A stretch of DNA of 64,000 bases from Streptomyces marispadix (GTDB lineage: Bacteria; Actinomycetota; Actinomycetes; Streptomycetales; Streptomycetaceae). Shown here piece after piece: positions 17,471 to 25,953 of the stretch; the stretch's first letter is position 1, and every line of letters starts with the position of its first letter. Under the pieces are notes generated by a model. The model was not told the DNA's origin, searched no databases, and was given only the letters and a program-made list of their open reading frames with translations. The stretch lies in assembly GCF_022524345.1 (NCBI RefSeq), contig NZ_JAKWJU010000002.1, forward strand, positions 5,632,001-5,696,000, given 5' to 3'. The position numbers were made by a program, and so were the translations under genes.

Positions 17471-17648
17471 CGCGCTGACGGGCGGGGCGCGCTGACGGGC
17501 GCGCGACGGGCAACCGTCGACTCACGCTGAGGGCGGGCCCTTGCCCTACGCGCGACCCGCGGCCTGGCCCCTCTGGCCCTGCTCGCTCTCCCATCCCGTG
17601 CGGCGGCCCGTACGCAGGCGGGACCGGCCGACCCCGCCCGCGGCGGGC

Positions 17649-18287
17649 CTACGTCGACGAGGACGAAGACGACGGGGTGGGAGTCTCCGAGGTCGGGGTG
17701 GTCTCCGGCGAAGGCGTCTGGGAGGAGCCGGGAGAGGGCTCCTCGGAGAAGGGGTCCGTACTCTCGCTCTCCGACGGCCGGTCCTCCGGCGTATCGCTCC
17801 GCGACGGAGTCGTCGACCGCTCGACGGACGCGGGGCCCGAATCGGCGTCCCCGGCGGAGGCCCCGACCGCGAGCGCTCCGAGAACGACCACCGTCGCCGC
17901 CCCGGCGACGAGCAGCGCCGACCTCCGGCGCCGGGACGGGACGACGGGCGCGAGGCCGCTGCCCCCTGGCACGTGCCCGCCCTCGTCATGGTGCTTCGAG
18001 AGGGCTTTCGGATGCCCCGGGGAGGGCGACGCCGTGCCTACGGCGGGAGTCGAGCCGGAGGATTCGGACCCGGTCTCCGAGGCCACGATGTCCGCCGGGG
18101 GGCCCAGCCGGTCCAGCACGGCGCGCACCGCGTCGGCGTGTGCGGCCTCGGCTTCCTCGACGCCGGCGGCTATGTGCTCGACGATCTCCTGTCTCAGCTC
18201 CGCGCGGCGTTCGTCCGTGAGGAACACGGAAGCGTTGTCGAAACGATGCAGATACTCCTCGACGAGCTGGTCTCCCGTGGATGTCAC
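17649..18287 (-). CDS. HAAS-domain single-pass membrane protein
   Basis: 212 residues. The N-terminal 70 residues (LVEEYLHRFDNASVFLTDERRAELRQEIVEHIAAGVEEAEA...VRAVLDRLGPPADIVASE) match the HAAS/DUF1700-type helical signalling domain that commonly accompanies PadR regulators. A basic stretch (SRRRRS) precedes one transmembrane helix (ALLVAGAATVVVLGALAVGASAG, about 122-144). The C-terminal 65 residues are a Ser/Thr/Pro/Glu-rich disordered tail, presumably outside the cell. The ATG start at 18287 overlaps the PadR stop (ATGA). It probably acts with PadR, the HAAS domain sensing or restraining an unknown partner at the membrane. Confidence 0.85.
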   Translation of the reverse strand: MTSTGDQLVEEYLHRFDNASVFLTDERRAELRQEIVEHIAAGVEEAEAAHADAVRAVLDRLGPPADIVASETGSESSGSTPAVGTASPSPGHPKALSKHHDEGGHVPGGSGLAPVVPSRRRRSALLVAGAATVVVLGALAVGASAGDADSGPASVERSTTPSRSDTPEDRPSESESTDPFSEEPSPGSSQTPSPETTPTSETPTPSSSSSST

Positions 18288-18640
18288 TGTTGCTTCCCCT
18301 CACTGCCGAGAAGAGTGTCGACGGTCGATTTGAAAGACCCCCATTCCTTGGCGAAGTCCTCCAGCGCCGTGCGGCCCGTGGCCGTCAGCGTGTAGTAGCG
18401 GCGTGGCGGCCCGGTCTCGGACTCCTGCCAGACGGTGCTCACCCACCCCTCCTTACGGAGCCGGGAGAGCAGCGGGTAGATCGTGCCCTCACTGGTCACG
18501 AGGCCGTGGGCGTCGCACAGTTCCCGTACCAGCTCGAAGGCGTACTTCTCGCCGTCGCGGAGCAGCGCCAGAACGCAGAACTGGAGGATTCCACGCCGGA
18601 GTTGGCTGACCCCGGAGTGCATTCCGCCGGCAAGTACCAT
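18284..18640 (-). CDS. PadR-family transcriptional regulator
   Basis: 118-residue winged-helix repressor. LRRGILQFCVLALLRDGEKYAFELVREL, EGTIYPLLSRLRKEGWVSTVWQESETGPPRRYYTLTATGRTALEDF is the full PadR domain; the TIYPLLSRLRKEGWV recognition helix and the GPPRRYY wing are diagnostic. The short C-terminal helix fits subfamily 2, which is usual for PadR-HAAS pairs. The ATG start at 18640 is chosen because the family's N-terminus begins a few residues later; longer frames extend into non-coding DNA. The gene overlaps the HAAS gene by ATGA. Autoregulation is likely through the inverted repeat just upstream. Confidence 0.93.
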   Translation of the reverse strand: MVLAGGMHSGVSQLRRGILQFCVLALLRDGEKYAFELVRELCDAHGLVTSEGTIYPLLSRLRKEGWVSTVWQESETGPPRRYYTLTATGRTALEDFAKEWGSFKSTVDTLLGSEGKQQ

Positions 18641-18649
18641 GCGGCACAA

Positions 18650-18672
18650 GGTACCTGTCGAGAGACGGTACC
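18650..18672. promoter_or_regulatory. Candidate PadR operator (imperfect palindrome)
   Basis: GGTACC-t-GTC-GAGA-GAC-GGTACC forms a near-perfect inverted repeat beginning 10 bp upstream of the padR start codon, where an autoregulatory operator would block transcription or ribosome access. It is not the classical ATGTAT/ATACAT PadR box. Confidence 0.4.
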
Positions 18673-19047
18673 CGCCACCCGCCCCTCGGTATTCGGCGCC
18701 GCCCGCCGCCTGCCACCGGAAAATCCGGTGGTGCGCGACTGCTCGCGCCTCTAGGGTGGGCGCGCCTGTCGCGGTGGCCCAACGGCCGCCACGTCGGGCG
18801 AGCAGGCACGAGGTACTCGGTTGTGCGAGTACGCAGTCGCGCAAGCACGCGTACAAGCAGGCACGAAGGCCGCGTGAACGAAGGCCGAGCGAAGAGCGGA
18901 GGTGTGACCGATGGCTGTCTCTGTGACCGGCGCTGCCCGAATCCGGAAGTACGTCCACTCCACCTCCGCGGTCCCCGGCTGACCTGATCCGCCGCCGCAC
19001 GCTGCGAACTCGCAGCCAGGGGCCCGCCCTTGTGAAGGGTTCCCCTC
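18673..19047. other. Divergent intergenic region upstream of rsgA
   Basis: This region contains promoters for padR and rsgA. TAGGGT at 18752-18757 resembles an actinomycete -10 box, without a clear -35. A short reading frame lies at 18911-18982. A stretch around 18800-18870 contains imperfect repeats (gagcaggcacgag / caagcaggcacgaag). Confidence 0.4.
18911..18982 (+). CDS. Possible 23-residue upstream peptide before rsgA
   Basis: ATG at 18911 is preceded by GGAGGT with a 7-bp spacer, a better ribosome site than many genes here. It is followed by 22 more codons (MAVSVTGAARIRKYVHSTSA...) and a TGA at 18980. It ends 65 bp before the rsgA start, so it could be a regulatory leader peptide or simply chance. 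No homology is recognised. Confidence 0.3.
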   Translation: MAVSVTGAARIRKYVHSTSAVPG

Positions 19048-20289
19048 ATGAATCTCGTCTCTTCCCCTGCCTCGTCGCATCCGCTCGCCCGCTACGGCTG
19101 GGACACCCGCGTCGCCGACGCTTTCGCCCCCTACGAGGACGAGGGCCTGGTGCCGGCACGAGTCGTACGCGTCGACCGCGGCCGGTGCGACGCCGTGACC
19201 GCCGACGGCATCGTGCGCGCGAGCACCGCGCCGGTGGCCACCGACGATCCGACCCGCGCCGTGTGCACCGGCGACTGGGCGGCGCTCAGCGTCGGTTCGG
19301 AGCCGGACAGTACTGAGCCGGACAGTACTGAGCCGGACGGTGCCGGGCCGGGCATCTTCCGGCCCGGCGGGCCCGACGGGTCCGTAACCGGGAGCCCTGG
19401 TGGCCCTCGGCCCGCCGGAGCCGAACGGGCGCCGGAGGTACGGGCGTTGCTGCCGCGCCGTACGGCCTTCGTACGGTCCACGGCCTCCAACCGCTCGGAG
19501 GGCCAGGTCCTCGCCGCCAACGTCGACGTCGCCCTCATCGCCGTCTCGCTCGCCGCCGAGCTGGAACTGCCGCGCGTGGAGCGGTTCGTGGCCCTCGCCT
19601 GGACGAGCGGTGCGCGCCCGCTGATCGTTCTCACCAAGTCCGATCTCGTGGCCGATCCCGCGACCGTGGCCCAACTCGCCGCCGACGCCGCGGAGTCGGC
19701 GCCGGGCGTGGACGTACTGACCGTCAGCGCGGCCCGGGGCGAAGGGCTCGAAGCGCTGGGCGCCGTCCTCGCGGGCGGCACCTGCGTACTGCTGGGCCAG
19801 TCCGGCGCAGGCAAGTCCACGCTGGCCAACGCCCTGCTGGGCGAGGACGTGCAGGACGTACGCACCGTCCGCGACAGCGACGGCAAGGGGCGCCACACCA
19901 CGACCACCCGGGATCTGCTCCCGCTGCCGGAGGCCGCGGGCGGCGGTGTGCTCATCGACACCCCGGGACTTCGCGGGGTCGGCCTCTGGGACGCGGAGGC
20001 AGGCGTCGGCAGTACGTTCTCCGAGATCGAGGCGCTGGCCGAGGAGTGCCGCTTCCACGACTGCCGCCATGAGAGCGAGCCCGACTGCGCGGTGCTGGCC
20101 GCGGTCGACGACGGCTCGCTTCCGCAGCGGCGGCTGGAGAGCTACCGCAAGCTGCTGCGGGAGAACGCGCGCATCGCCGCCCGTACGGACGCCCGGCTAC
20201 GGGCCGAGCAGAAGCGCCGTTTCAAGGAGATGTCCGCCGTGGGACGCCACAACGCGGAACGCAAGCGTGGTCCGCGGCGCAAGCCGTGA
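19048..20289 (+). CDS. rsgA: Ribosome small-subunit-dependent GTPase A
   Basis: 413-residue circularly permuted GTPase that helps mature the 30S subunit. The N-terminal OB-fold region (about 15-140) is followed by NVDVALIAVSLAAELELPRVERFVALAW, then G4 LTKSDL and G5-like VSA, then G1 GQSGAGKST near residue 250, G2/G3 with HTTTTRDL and DTPGLRGVG. The order G4-G5-G1-G2-G3 is the permutation typical of YjeQ/RsgA. The C-terminal zinc site is CRFHDCRHESEPDC. The ATG at 19048 is chosen because the frame has no better start. An unusual insert in the OB-fold region has three copies of EPDST/EPDG, encoded by a tandem 18-nt repeat near 19305-19340. Confidence 0.95.
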   Translation: MNLVSSPASSHPLARYGWDTRVADAFAPYEDEGLVPARVVRVDRGRCDAVTADGIVRASTAPVATDDPTRAVCTGDWAALSVGSEPDSTEPDSTEPDGAGPGIFRPGGPDGSVTGSPGGPRPAGAERAPEVRALLPRRTAFVRSTASNRSEGQVLAANVDVALIAVSLAAELELPRVERFVALAWTSGARPLIVLTKSDLVADPATVAQLAADAAESAPGVDVLTVSAARGEGLEALGAVLAGGTCVLLGQSGAGKSTLANALLGEDVQDVRTVRDSDGKGRHTTTTRDLLPLPEAAGGGVLIDTPGLRGVGLWDAEAGVGSTFSEIEALAEECRFHDCRHESEPDCAVLAAVDDGSLPQRRLESYRKLLRENARIAARTDARLRAEQKRRFKEMSAVGRHNAERKRGPRRKP

Positions 20290-20291
20290 AC

Positions 20292-20335
20292 GCCGAGTGA
20301 GCCGTGAGCGTTCCCTGTTCGGGCGGTGACTCGGC
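20292..20335 (+). terminator. Possible stem-loop after rsgA
   Basis: GCCGAGT at 20292-20298 pairs exactly with ACTCGGC at 20329-20335 around a 30-nt, GC-rich loop, 3 bp after the rsgA stop. There is no U-run, as is common in actinomycetes, so it is only a candidate terminator. Confidence 0.35.
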
Positions 20336-20387
20336 AGCGCACGGCCGGGGGAGGGGCGGTTGCTACCGTCCCTCCCGTGGCCGGGGG

Positions 20388-20427
20388 CCGTTCGCTGCCG
20401 GTCTGTTCGCTGCCGGTCCGTTCGCTG
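20388..20427. repeat. 15-nt tandem repeat, 2.7 copies
   Basis: ccgttcgctgccggt, ctgttcgctgccggt and a partial ccgttcgctg follow each other directly between rsgA and the next gene. Its function is unknown; it lies in the leader of the 20477 gene. Confidence 0.8.
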
Positions 20428-20476
20428 TCTCCATGAGCGCTCCGCCCCTGGCAGCCGTCGTCGAAGGGCATCGCAG

Positions 20477-21097
20477 TTGACCCCGTTCGGACCCCGCGAG
20501 TTCCAGCTCGTACTGCTGCGCAGAATGGCCGACTTCCAGCAGGACCTCGTACACGAGGCGCTCGCCCGGCTGGACTCGGGGCGCGCGGAGATGAGGGAGG
20601 CCAACCGTCGCTGGCAGGCCATGCTGCACGCACAGCGGGGGCGGCGCAGCGCCGTCGGCCGCTACAGGTCCGTGCTGGGCCCGCCGGAGAAGACCGCGCG
20701 GCGCCCCATCGGGGACCTCGACTGCGAGGTGCTGACGTGGCCGGTGCCGCTCTGGCCCGATCTGCGTTTCGAGGTGCTGAACGTCCCGGGCGGCGGCGTC
20801 GTCACCGAATGGCTGGTGCGTGCGCCGGGGGCGACGGGTCCGGTGCTGCGTACGGTCGAGGATCTGCGCCCATGGTCCTGCACGGTCGACGAAGTCGCCC
20901 GTGCCTTCAACCCCGCGCAGCCGCTTGAGGGTTCGGCGCCGACGCGCTGGCGGCTGGGCTTCACGGCGCGGGACGCGGCAGGGGATTCGTACGACGTGAT
21001 CGCGGAGTTCTCATGGGGGCTGCTTCAGCGGCTGCCGAGGCTGGAACGCCGCGACCGGCGGGCGGCGGCCGATGATCCGGCGGAGGCGGGCGACTGA
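20477..21097 (+). CDS. Conserved hypothetical protein
   Basis: 206 residues, soluble, of unknown function. The N-terminal 60 residues are a charged helix (REFQLVLLRRMADFQQDLVHEALARLDSGRAEMREANRRWQAML). The remainder looks like a beta-rich domain (CEVLTWPVPLWPDLRFEVLNVPGGGVVTEWLVRAPG ... TRWRLGFTARDAAGDSYDVIAEFSWGLLQRLPRL). A TTG start at 20477 is proposed because codon use becomes coding-like there; the frame remains open further upstream through the 15-nt repeat, which looks non-coding. No motif points to a function. It stands between rsgA and the NTF2-like/MarR pair without overlap. Confidence 0.6.
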   Translation: MTPFGPREFQLVLLRRMADFQQDLVHEALARLDSGRAEMREANRRWQAMLHAQRGRRSAVGRYRSVLGPPEKTARRPIGDLDCEVLTWPVPLWPDLRFEVLNVPGGGVVTEWLVRAPGATGPVLRTVEDLRPWSCTVDEVARAFNPAQPLEGSAPTRWRLGFTARDAAGDSYDVIAEFSWGLLQRLPRLERRDRRAAADDPAEAGD

Positions 21098-21168
21098 GGC
21101 CGCGAAGCAGGACCCTCCCGGCAGCCCGGCAGCCCGGCAGCCCTGCTGGACCTGGACTCCATGAGATG

Positions 21169-21183
21169 TATGCGTTTCGCATA
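21169..21183. promoter_or_regulatory. Perfect palindrome, candidate MarR operator
   Basis: TATGCG-TTT-CGCATA is a perfect 6-3-6 inverted repeat centred 18 bp upstream of the NTF2-like start at 21194. The downstream gene of that pair is a MarR regulator, so this is the obvious candidate for its autoregulatory site. Confidence 0.6.
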
Positions 21184-21193
21184 GACTCGCTCC

Positions 21194-21574
21194 ATGGAGT
21201 CGACTCTCGAAACAGCCATAGACGAGTGGCACGCGAGCGTGAACGACGGCGACCCGCAAAGGTCGGCCAGGGCGGTCGGTGATCCGGTCGTCGTCCTGGG
21301 GCCGAAGGGCGCGGGCCCGATCACCCCCGAACAGTTCGCTGACTGGGTGGAGCGCTCGGGCATCAAGCTCGTTCCCCGCTCGTGGCATCCGGTCAGCGAT
21401 CGCCTCATGGCCGTGGAGGAGGACGCCACGTGGCCCGACAGCGAAGGGCCGACCCGTGTGGCGACGGTCTTCCGGGTGACGGGCGGCAAGATCACCGCCG
21501 CTCTCCGGCTGCCCGATCTGAAGTCGGCGCTCGAACTGGCCTGTCTCTGCCGCGAGATGGCGGCCACCGAATGA
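21194..21574 (+). CDS. Small NTF2/SnoaL-like protein paired with MarR
   Basis: 126 residues, soluble. ETAIDEWHASVNDGDPQRSARAVGDPVVVLGPKGAGPITPEQFADWVERSGIKLVPRSWHPVSDRLMAVEEDATW looks like the helix-plus-curved-sheet opening of the SnoaL/NTF2 fold, with VATVFRVTGGKITAALRLPDL giving the last strands. No catalytic residues can be named with confidence. The ATG at 21194 follows the palindrome directly. The stop overlaps the MarR start (ATGA). Probably a small stress- or ligand-binding enzyme controlled by the MarR protein; this is inference. Confidence 0.72.
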   Translation: MESTLETAIDEWHASVNDGDPQRSARAVGDPVVVLGPKGAGPITPEQFADWVERSGIKLVPRSWHPVSDRLMAVEEDATWPDSEGPTRVATVFRVTGGKITAALRLPDLKSALELACLCREMAATE

Positions 21575-22041
21575 GCAGCAAGAGCACTCATGGGCCGGGT
21601 CGGGTTCTGTTCGCCTTCGTACGGCACTGGTCGCGCAGATCTCCGGCGGGCGACGACGCGGTGGCCGAGCAAGGCAGGCACGTACTGGTCGCAGAGGCCG
21701 TCGGCGCCTTGACGGGGCGGGGGATCGCGGCCTCGGTCAACGCCGTCGCCCACGAGATCGGCATCGACCAGAGCGGAGCCTCGCGACTGATCAAGAGCGC
21801 GACCGAGGCGGGCTACCTGTCCATGGAGCCCTCGCAGGCGGACGGCCGCCGCCGCGAGGCTTCGCTCACCTCCGCGGGCCGGTCCATGCTGAAGCAGGCC
21901 CGCCACTGGCAGGAGCAGGTCTTCGACCAGTTGGCAGCCGGGTGGAGCGAACAGCGGCGCCGTGACTTCCAGCACGCCATGGAGGACCTGATCGACCGGT
22001 CCTACGAGTTGGACACCTCGACCACGCCTGCGCGCCGCTGA
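21571..22041 (+). CDS. MarR-family transcriptional regulator
   Basis: 156-residue winged-helix regulator. VNAVAHEIGIDQSGASRLIKSATEAGYLSMEPSQADGRRREASLTSAGRSMLKQARHWQEQVFDQLAAGW is a clear MarR core: HTH, recognition helix with SGASRLIKSA, and the DGRRREASLT wing. The flanking helices make the dimer interface. The ATG at 21571 overlaps the preceding stop (ATGA). The frame remains open upstream inside the NTF2-like gene, but in the wrong frame for that protein. It likely represses its own two-gene operon through the 21169-21183 palindrome. Confidence 0.9.
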   Translation: MSSKSTHGPGRVLFAFVRHWSRRSPAGDDAVAEQGRHVLVAEAVGALTGRGIAASVNAVAHEIGIDQSGASRLIKSATEAGYLSMEPSQADGRRREASLTSAGRSMLKQARHWQEQVFDQLAAGWSEQRRRDFQHAMEDLIDRSYELDTSTTPARR

Positions 22042-22212
22042 GTTGCGGGAGCGACGGTTCGTGGAGCGGCGCGGGACATGCCGTGCGGGACACGCCCCGG
22101 AGCCGGGCGGGAGCGGTCGTAAAAAGCCGGTGCCGTGCCGAGCGCGCTCCCGTACGCTGAACGCATGACCTGGCGACATTGAGTCTCACCGACAGCCCCC
22201 GACAGCGCCGCG

Positions 22213-23632
22213 GTGGAGGAAGCGCCCGCCACCGCGGTGGCCCGGCTTGCCCGCCGGCTCTACGCCTATGCGTTCCTCGAAGACCTGATCCTGCTCTACC
22301 CGGTCTACGCCCTGCTCTTCGCCGAGCACGGCCTGTCCGCGGCCGAGATCTCCTCGCTCTTCATCATCTGGTCGTGCGTGACGTTCGTCGTGGAGATTCC
22401 GTCCGGACTGTGGGCGGATCTCTTCTCCCGGCGCCGTCTGCTGACCCTCGCCCCGCTGGTCACGGGCGCCGGTTACGCGATGTGGACGTGGCTGCCGTCG
22501 TATCCGGCGTTCGCGGCGGGCTTCGTGCTGTGGGGCGCGGGCAGTTCACTGCGTTCCGGCACCCTCCAGGCCCTTGTCTACGAGGAGCTGGAACGACAGG
22601 AGGCGGCAGGCTCCTACGCCCGCTTCATGGGCCGTTCGCAGGCGATGGGCACGACGGCGATGATGGCGGCGACCGCGCTCGCCGGACCCGTGATGCACCT
22701 GGGCGGCTATGCGGCGGTCGGGGCGGCGAGCGTCGCGGTGTGTCTGCTCGGGGCGCTCGTGGGGCGGGGGTTCCCCGAGTCGCGTGCGAAGTCCGGGAGT
22801 TCGGAGCGCGGGAGTTCGGAGGCCGTGAGTTCGGAGCGGGGGAGTGCCGAACCCGGGCGTACGGAGCCGGGGAGTGCGGTGCCCAAGGGCTCGGAAGCCG
22901 GGACGCCTCAGCGGGGTCTCGTGCCCGGCCCGGCCCTTGCTCCGGCTCCGGCTCCGGGCACCGATCCGGCCCCGACTCCGGGCACCGATCCGGTCGCTGA
23001 GCCACGCGCCGAGCCGTCCCCGTCCGACCATGAACCCGACGCGGACGACCCCGGCTTTCTCCAGGTGCTGCGCACCGGGCTCGGCGAGCTGCGTGCCTCA
23101 CGCCCCGCACGTGACGCCGTTCTGCTGACCTCCGCGGTGACGGGCGCGCTGATGATCGACGAGTATGTGCCGCTGCTGATCCGTTCCATGGACGTAAGCG
23201 CCTCGGCCGTACCGCTGCTGATGCTGCTCGTCACGGTCGGTGTGGCCGCGCGGCGGCTGGTGCGCGGGGCGCGGCGCCCGGTGGCTCGCGCCCGCGCTGG
23301 GCGTGGCGGCGCTCGCGCTCGCGGCAGGCGCGCTGAGCGGCCCCATGGGTGTGGCGCTGCTGGCGCTCGCGTTCGGCATCTTCCAGTGGGCGATGGTCAC
23401 TTGCGACGCGATGCTTCAGGACCGGGTCACCGACCGTGCCCGCGCCACGGTCAGTTCGGTCGCCGGATTCGGGGCAGAGGTGATCTCGGTGCTGGTGTGT
23501 GCGGCATACGGCCTGGGCTCCGAGCTGTGGACGCACAGCACGCTCTTCGTCCTCGCGGCCGTCCCTTACGCGCTGATCGCGCTCGTGCTGCTGTGGGCCG
23601 GGCGCGGACGGCGGGGGAAGGACGCCGGGTGA
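22213..23632 (+). pseudogene. MFS transporter gene interrupted by a +1 frameshift
   Basis: MFS-type exporter. The first frame (GTG at 22213) gives about six transmembrane helices (DLILLYPVYALLFAEHG, SSLFIIWSCVTFVVEIPSGLWADLFSRRRLL, AFAAGFVLWGAGSSLRSG, MMAATALAGPVMHLGGYAAVGAAS) and the RSGTLQALVYEELE signature. It then has a 115-residue Ser/Glu/Pro-rich loop and one more helix, up to LLMLLVTVGVAA near 23250. The rest (GGWCAGRGARWLAPALGVAALAL ... YALIALVLLWAGRGRRGKDAG) is in the next frame, so one extra base near 23250 breaks the gene. It is either a real pseudogene or a sequencing error in a GCGCGGCGG run. The central loop is far longer than usual and is encoded by short repeats. Confidence 0.8.
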
Positions 23633-23711
23633 GGACCGCGGCCCGGAGCCGGAGCATCGTGTCCGATTTCCGCGAGTGGAGGGCCCGGCGCAGGCGCACA
23701 CTTGGAGCGTG

Positions 23712-25265
23712 ATGACTGATGAGAGCAGGTACGAGGCGGTACGCAGCCGGGACGCGCGCTTCGACGGCGTGTTCTTCCTCGGGGTCCGTACGACGGGCAT
23801 CTACTGCCGTCCGAGCTGCCCCGCGGTCACGCCGAAGCGTGAGAACACGCGCTTCTACCCGACGGCGGCGGCCGCACAGCGCGCGGGTTTCCGCGCGTGC
23901 CGCCGCTGCCGCCCGGACGCGGTGCCGGGATCGCCGGAGTGGAGCGTACGGGCCGATCTCGTAGGGCGTGCGATGCGCATGATCGGCGACGGCGTGGTGG
24001 ACCGCGAGGGCGTCGCGGGCCTGGCGGACCGCCTCGGCTACAGCGCGCGGCAGGTGCAGCGCCAGCTCGTCGCAGAACTCGGCGCGGGCCCAGTGGCCCT
24101 CGCCCGTGCGCAGCGCGCGCACACGGCACGGGTGCTGCTCCAGACGACGCCGCTGCCCGTCACGGAGATCGCCTTCGCAGCGGGGTTCGCGAGCGTACGG
24201 CAGTTCAACGACACGATCCGAGAGATCTACGCACGCACACCCAGCGCACTGCGGGGCGCAGCGGCGCGTGGCGGTCACGACCCGCGGGCCGCCGCTGCCG
24301 CACGCGTACGGCACGGCTCGGGCACGGGACCAGGGCCGGGCGCGGGTGCGGGTGCGGGGCACGAGCCGGGTCTGGACGGCCGGGGCCTCACGCTGCGCCT
24401 CGCCCACCGAACCCCCTACGCCCACGGGCAGATCTTCGGCTTCCTCGGGCAGCGCGCGGTGCCCGGCATCGAGGAGACGACGGGCGAACCCGGCGACCGC
24501 ACCTACCGGCGCACGCTGCGACTGCCGTATGGATCGGGGATCGCGGAGGTCGACGAGGCCTCTCGCGGGCCCTGGCTCGACTGCCGTCTGCACCTCACCG
24601 ATCTGCGCGATCTGACGACGGCCGTGCAGCGTGTCCGGCGGCTGTTCGACCTGGACGCCGATCCGCAGGCCGTCGCGGAACGCCTCGGCGGCGACGGTGC
24701 GTTGGGCCCTCTCGTGGAGGCCACGCCGGGCCTGCGTTCGCCGGGCGCGGCCGATCCGCACGAACTCGCCGTACGGGCCGTTCTGGGCCAGCAGATCACC
24801 GTCGCCGCCGCACGCACCCTCGCGGGGCGGCTCGTCGCCGCGTACGGAAAGCCACTCGCCTCGCCGGACGGCGGCCTCACCCACCTCTTCCCGGACGCGG
24901 ACACGCTGGCATCCGCGCCGCTCGGCGAACTCGGCATGCCGGAACGGCGGCGGGCCACGCTCCGCGGCATCGCGGAGGCGGCCGCGGACGGCACCGTCGC
25001 CCTGGACCCGGGCGCCGACCGCGACGAGGCGGAGCGTTCGCTGCTGGCGCTGCGCGGCGTCGGTCCGTGGACGGCGGGCTATGTGCGGATGCGGGCGCTC
25101 GGCGATCCGGACGTCTTCCTCGACGGGGACGTGGGCGTACGGCATGGACTGGCCCGCGTCGGAGCCGGTACGGGAGACGCGGGGCCCGGGGGCGCTGCCG
25201 GAGCCGCCTGGCGGCCGTGGCGTTCCTACGCGCTGCACCACCTGTGGCACCTCGCGTCGGCGTGA
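23712..25265 (+). CDS. alkA: AlkA-type Ada-like activator/3-methyladenine DNA glycosylase fusion
   Basis: 517-residue adaptive-response protein. Residues 1-80 are the Ada methyl-phosphotriester zinc domain: YCRPSCPAVTPKRENTRFYPTAAAAQRAGFRACRRCRP, with the four Cys ligands C-x3-C and C-x2-C. Residues about 85-180 are an AraC-type HTH (LADRLGYSARQVQRQLVAELGAGPVALARAQR, TEIAFAAGFASVRQFNDTIREIY). The C-terminal half is an AlkA_N plus HhH-GPD glycosylase: LRGVGPWTAGYVRMRALGDPDVFLDGDVGV, whose last Asp is the expected catalytic residue. It repairs alkylated bases and probably activates alkylation-response genes. The ATG at 23712 is used; GTG at 23709 is possible. Confidence 0.95.
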   Translation: MTDESRYEAVRSRDARFDGVFFLGVRTTGIYCRPSCPAVTPKRENTRFYPTAAAAQRAGFRACRRCRPDAVPGSPEWSVRADLVGRAMRMIGDGVVDREGVAGLADRLGYSARQVQRQLVAELGAGPVALARAQRAHTARVLLQTTPLPVTEIAFAAGFASVRQFNDTIREIYARTPSALRGAAARGGHDPRAAAAARVRHGSGTGPGPGAGAGAGHEPGLDGRGLTLRLAHRTPYAHGQIFGFLGQRAVPGIEETTGEPGDRTYRRTLRLPYGSGIAEVDEASRGPWLDCRLHLTDLRDLTTAVQRVRRLFDLDADPQAVAERLGGDGALGPLVEATPGLRSPGAADPHELAVRAVLGQQITVAAARTLAGRLVAAYGKPLASPDGGLTHLFPDADTLASAPLGELGMPERRRATLRGIAEAAADGTVALDPGADRDEAERSLLALRGVGPWTAGYVRMRALGDPDVFLDGDVGVRHGLARVGAGTGDAGPGGAAGAAWRPWRSYALHHLWHLASA

Positions 25266-25316
25266 ACGTGGCCGGGCGGGTCCTCGACCGGTCCCGGCCC
25301 TTCCGCTCGGCTGCTG

Positions 25317-25706
25317 TCAGAGGTCGTCGAGGCCCCAGCTGTGCACCCGGCGCGGGTGCACGCGGATCAGCTCGTCGCTCATGCCCGGCGCCAAGTCGTG
25401 AGGCCCGGTGAGGAGTTCGGCCTCGCCGCGGATCTCCACGCCTCGTACCGTCCATGGGTCCGTGCTCACGAGATCGTCGACGACGAGCGCGAGCCGCGGG
25501 TTCGTCCGCAGATTGCGCCAGCGCTTGGTCGCGGCGAGGTCGAGGCCGCCGGAGAGGATCGTGCCGTCCTCCTGGAGGAAGAAGCCCACGGGGTTGACCT
25601 GTGGCTGGCCGGACGGGTCCACGGTGGCCATGCGGCACAGGCGCTGGGTGGCCAGATAGGCGCGTTCGGCTTCGTTGAGTCCGCGTTCGCGGGTCGTGGC
25701 GCTCAT
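25317..25706 (-). CDS. PPOX-class F420-dependent (pyridoxamine-oxidase-fold) enzyme
   Basis: 129-residue split-barrel flavin/deazaflavin-binding protein. YLATQRLCRMATVDPSGQPQVNPVGFFLQEDGTILSGG is the standard PPOX N-terminal sheet. LAATKRWRNLRTNPRLALVVDDL carries the K-x-x-N/R-x-x-R-x-x-PR cofactor-phosphate contacts. VRGVEIRGEAELL closes the barrel. Size and the VHPRRVHSWGLD ending fit the actinobacterial F420-dependent group named for Rv1155-like proteins. The ATG at 25706 is the natural N-terminus. Substrate unknown. It is convergent with alkA, ending 52 bp away. Confidence 0.88.
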   Translation of the reverse strand: MSATTRERGLNEAERAYLATQRLCRMATVDPSGQPQVNPVGFFLQEDGTILSGGLDLAATKRWRNLRTNPRLALVVDDLVSTDPWTVRGVEIRGEAELLTGPHDLAPGMSDELIRVHPRRVHSWGLDDL

Positions 25707-25953
25707 GCCGGAAGGCTCACACGCGGCGCCCCGGCGCGCATCGGACGCCGGTCCGAACAGGGCCCCGCCCCAGGACCTCGTCCCCCGGCCTCGTTCCCTG
25801 GCCCGTTCCCCCGGCCTCGTTCCCTGGCCCTCGTGCCCGATCTTCTACTCGGTCTCCCTGCCCGGTCTCCTGCCCAGGGCCCGTCCTCCCGCCCGGGACA
25901 GTGGGCGCGGGAAGCGGTCATGACCGCCCCGGAGGCGGGGCAACAATATGGTC

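Noticed and set aside
22546..23031. Minus-strand Arg/Thr/Pro repeat frame opposite the MFS loop
   Set aside because: It is the antisense of the repeat-coded Ser/Glu/Pro loop; no independent coding evidence.
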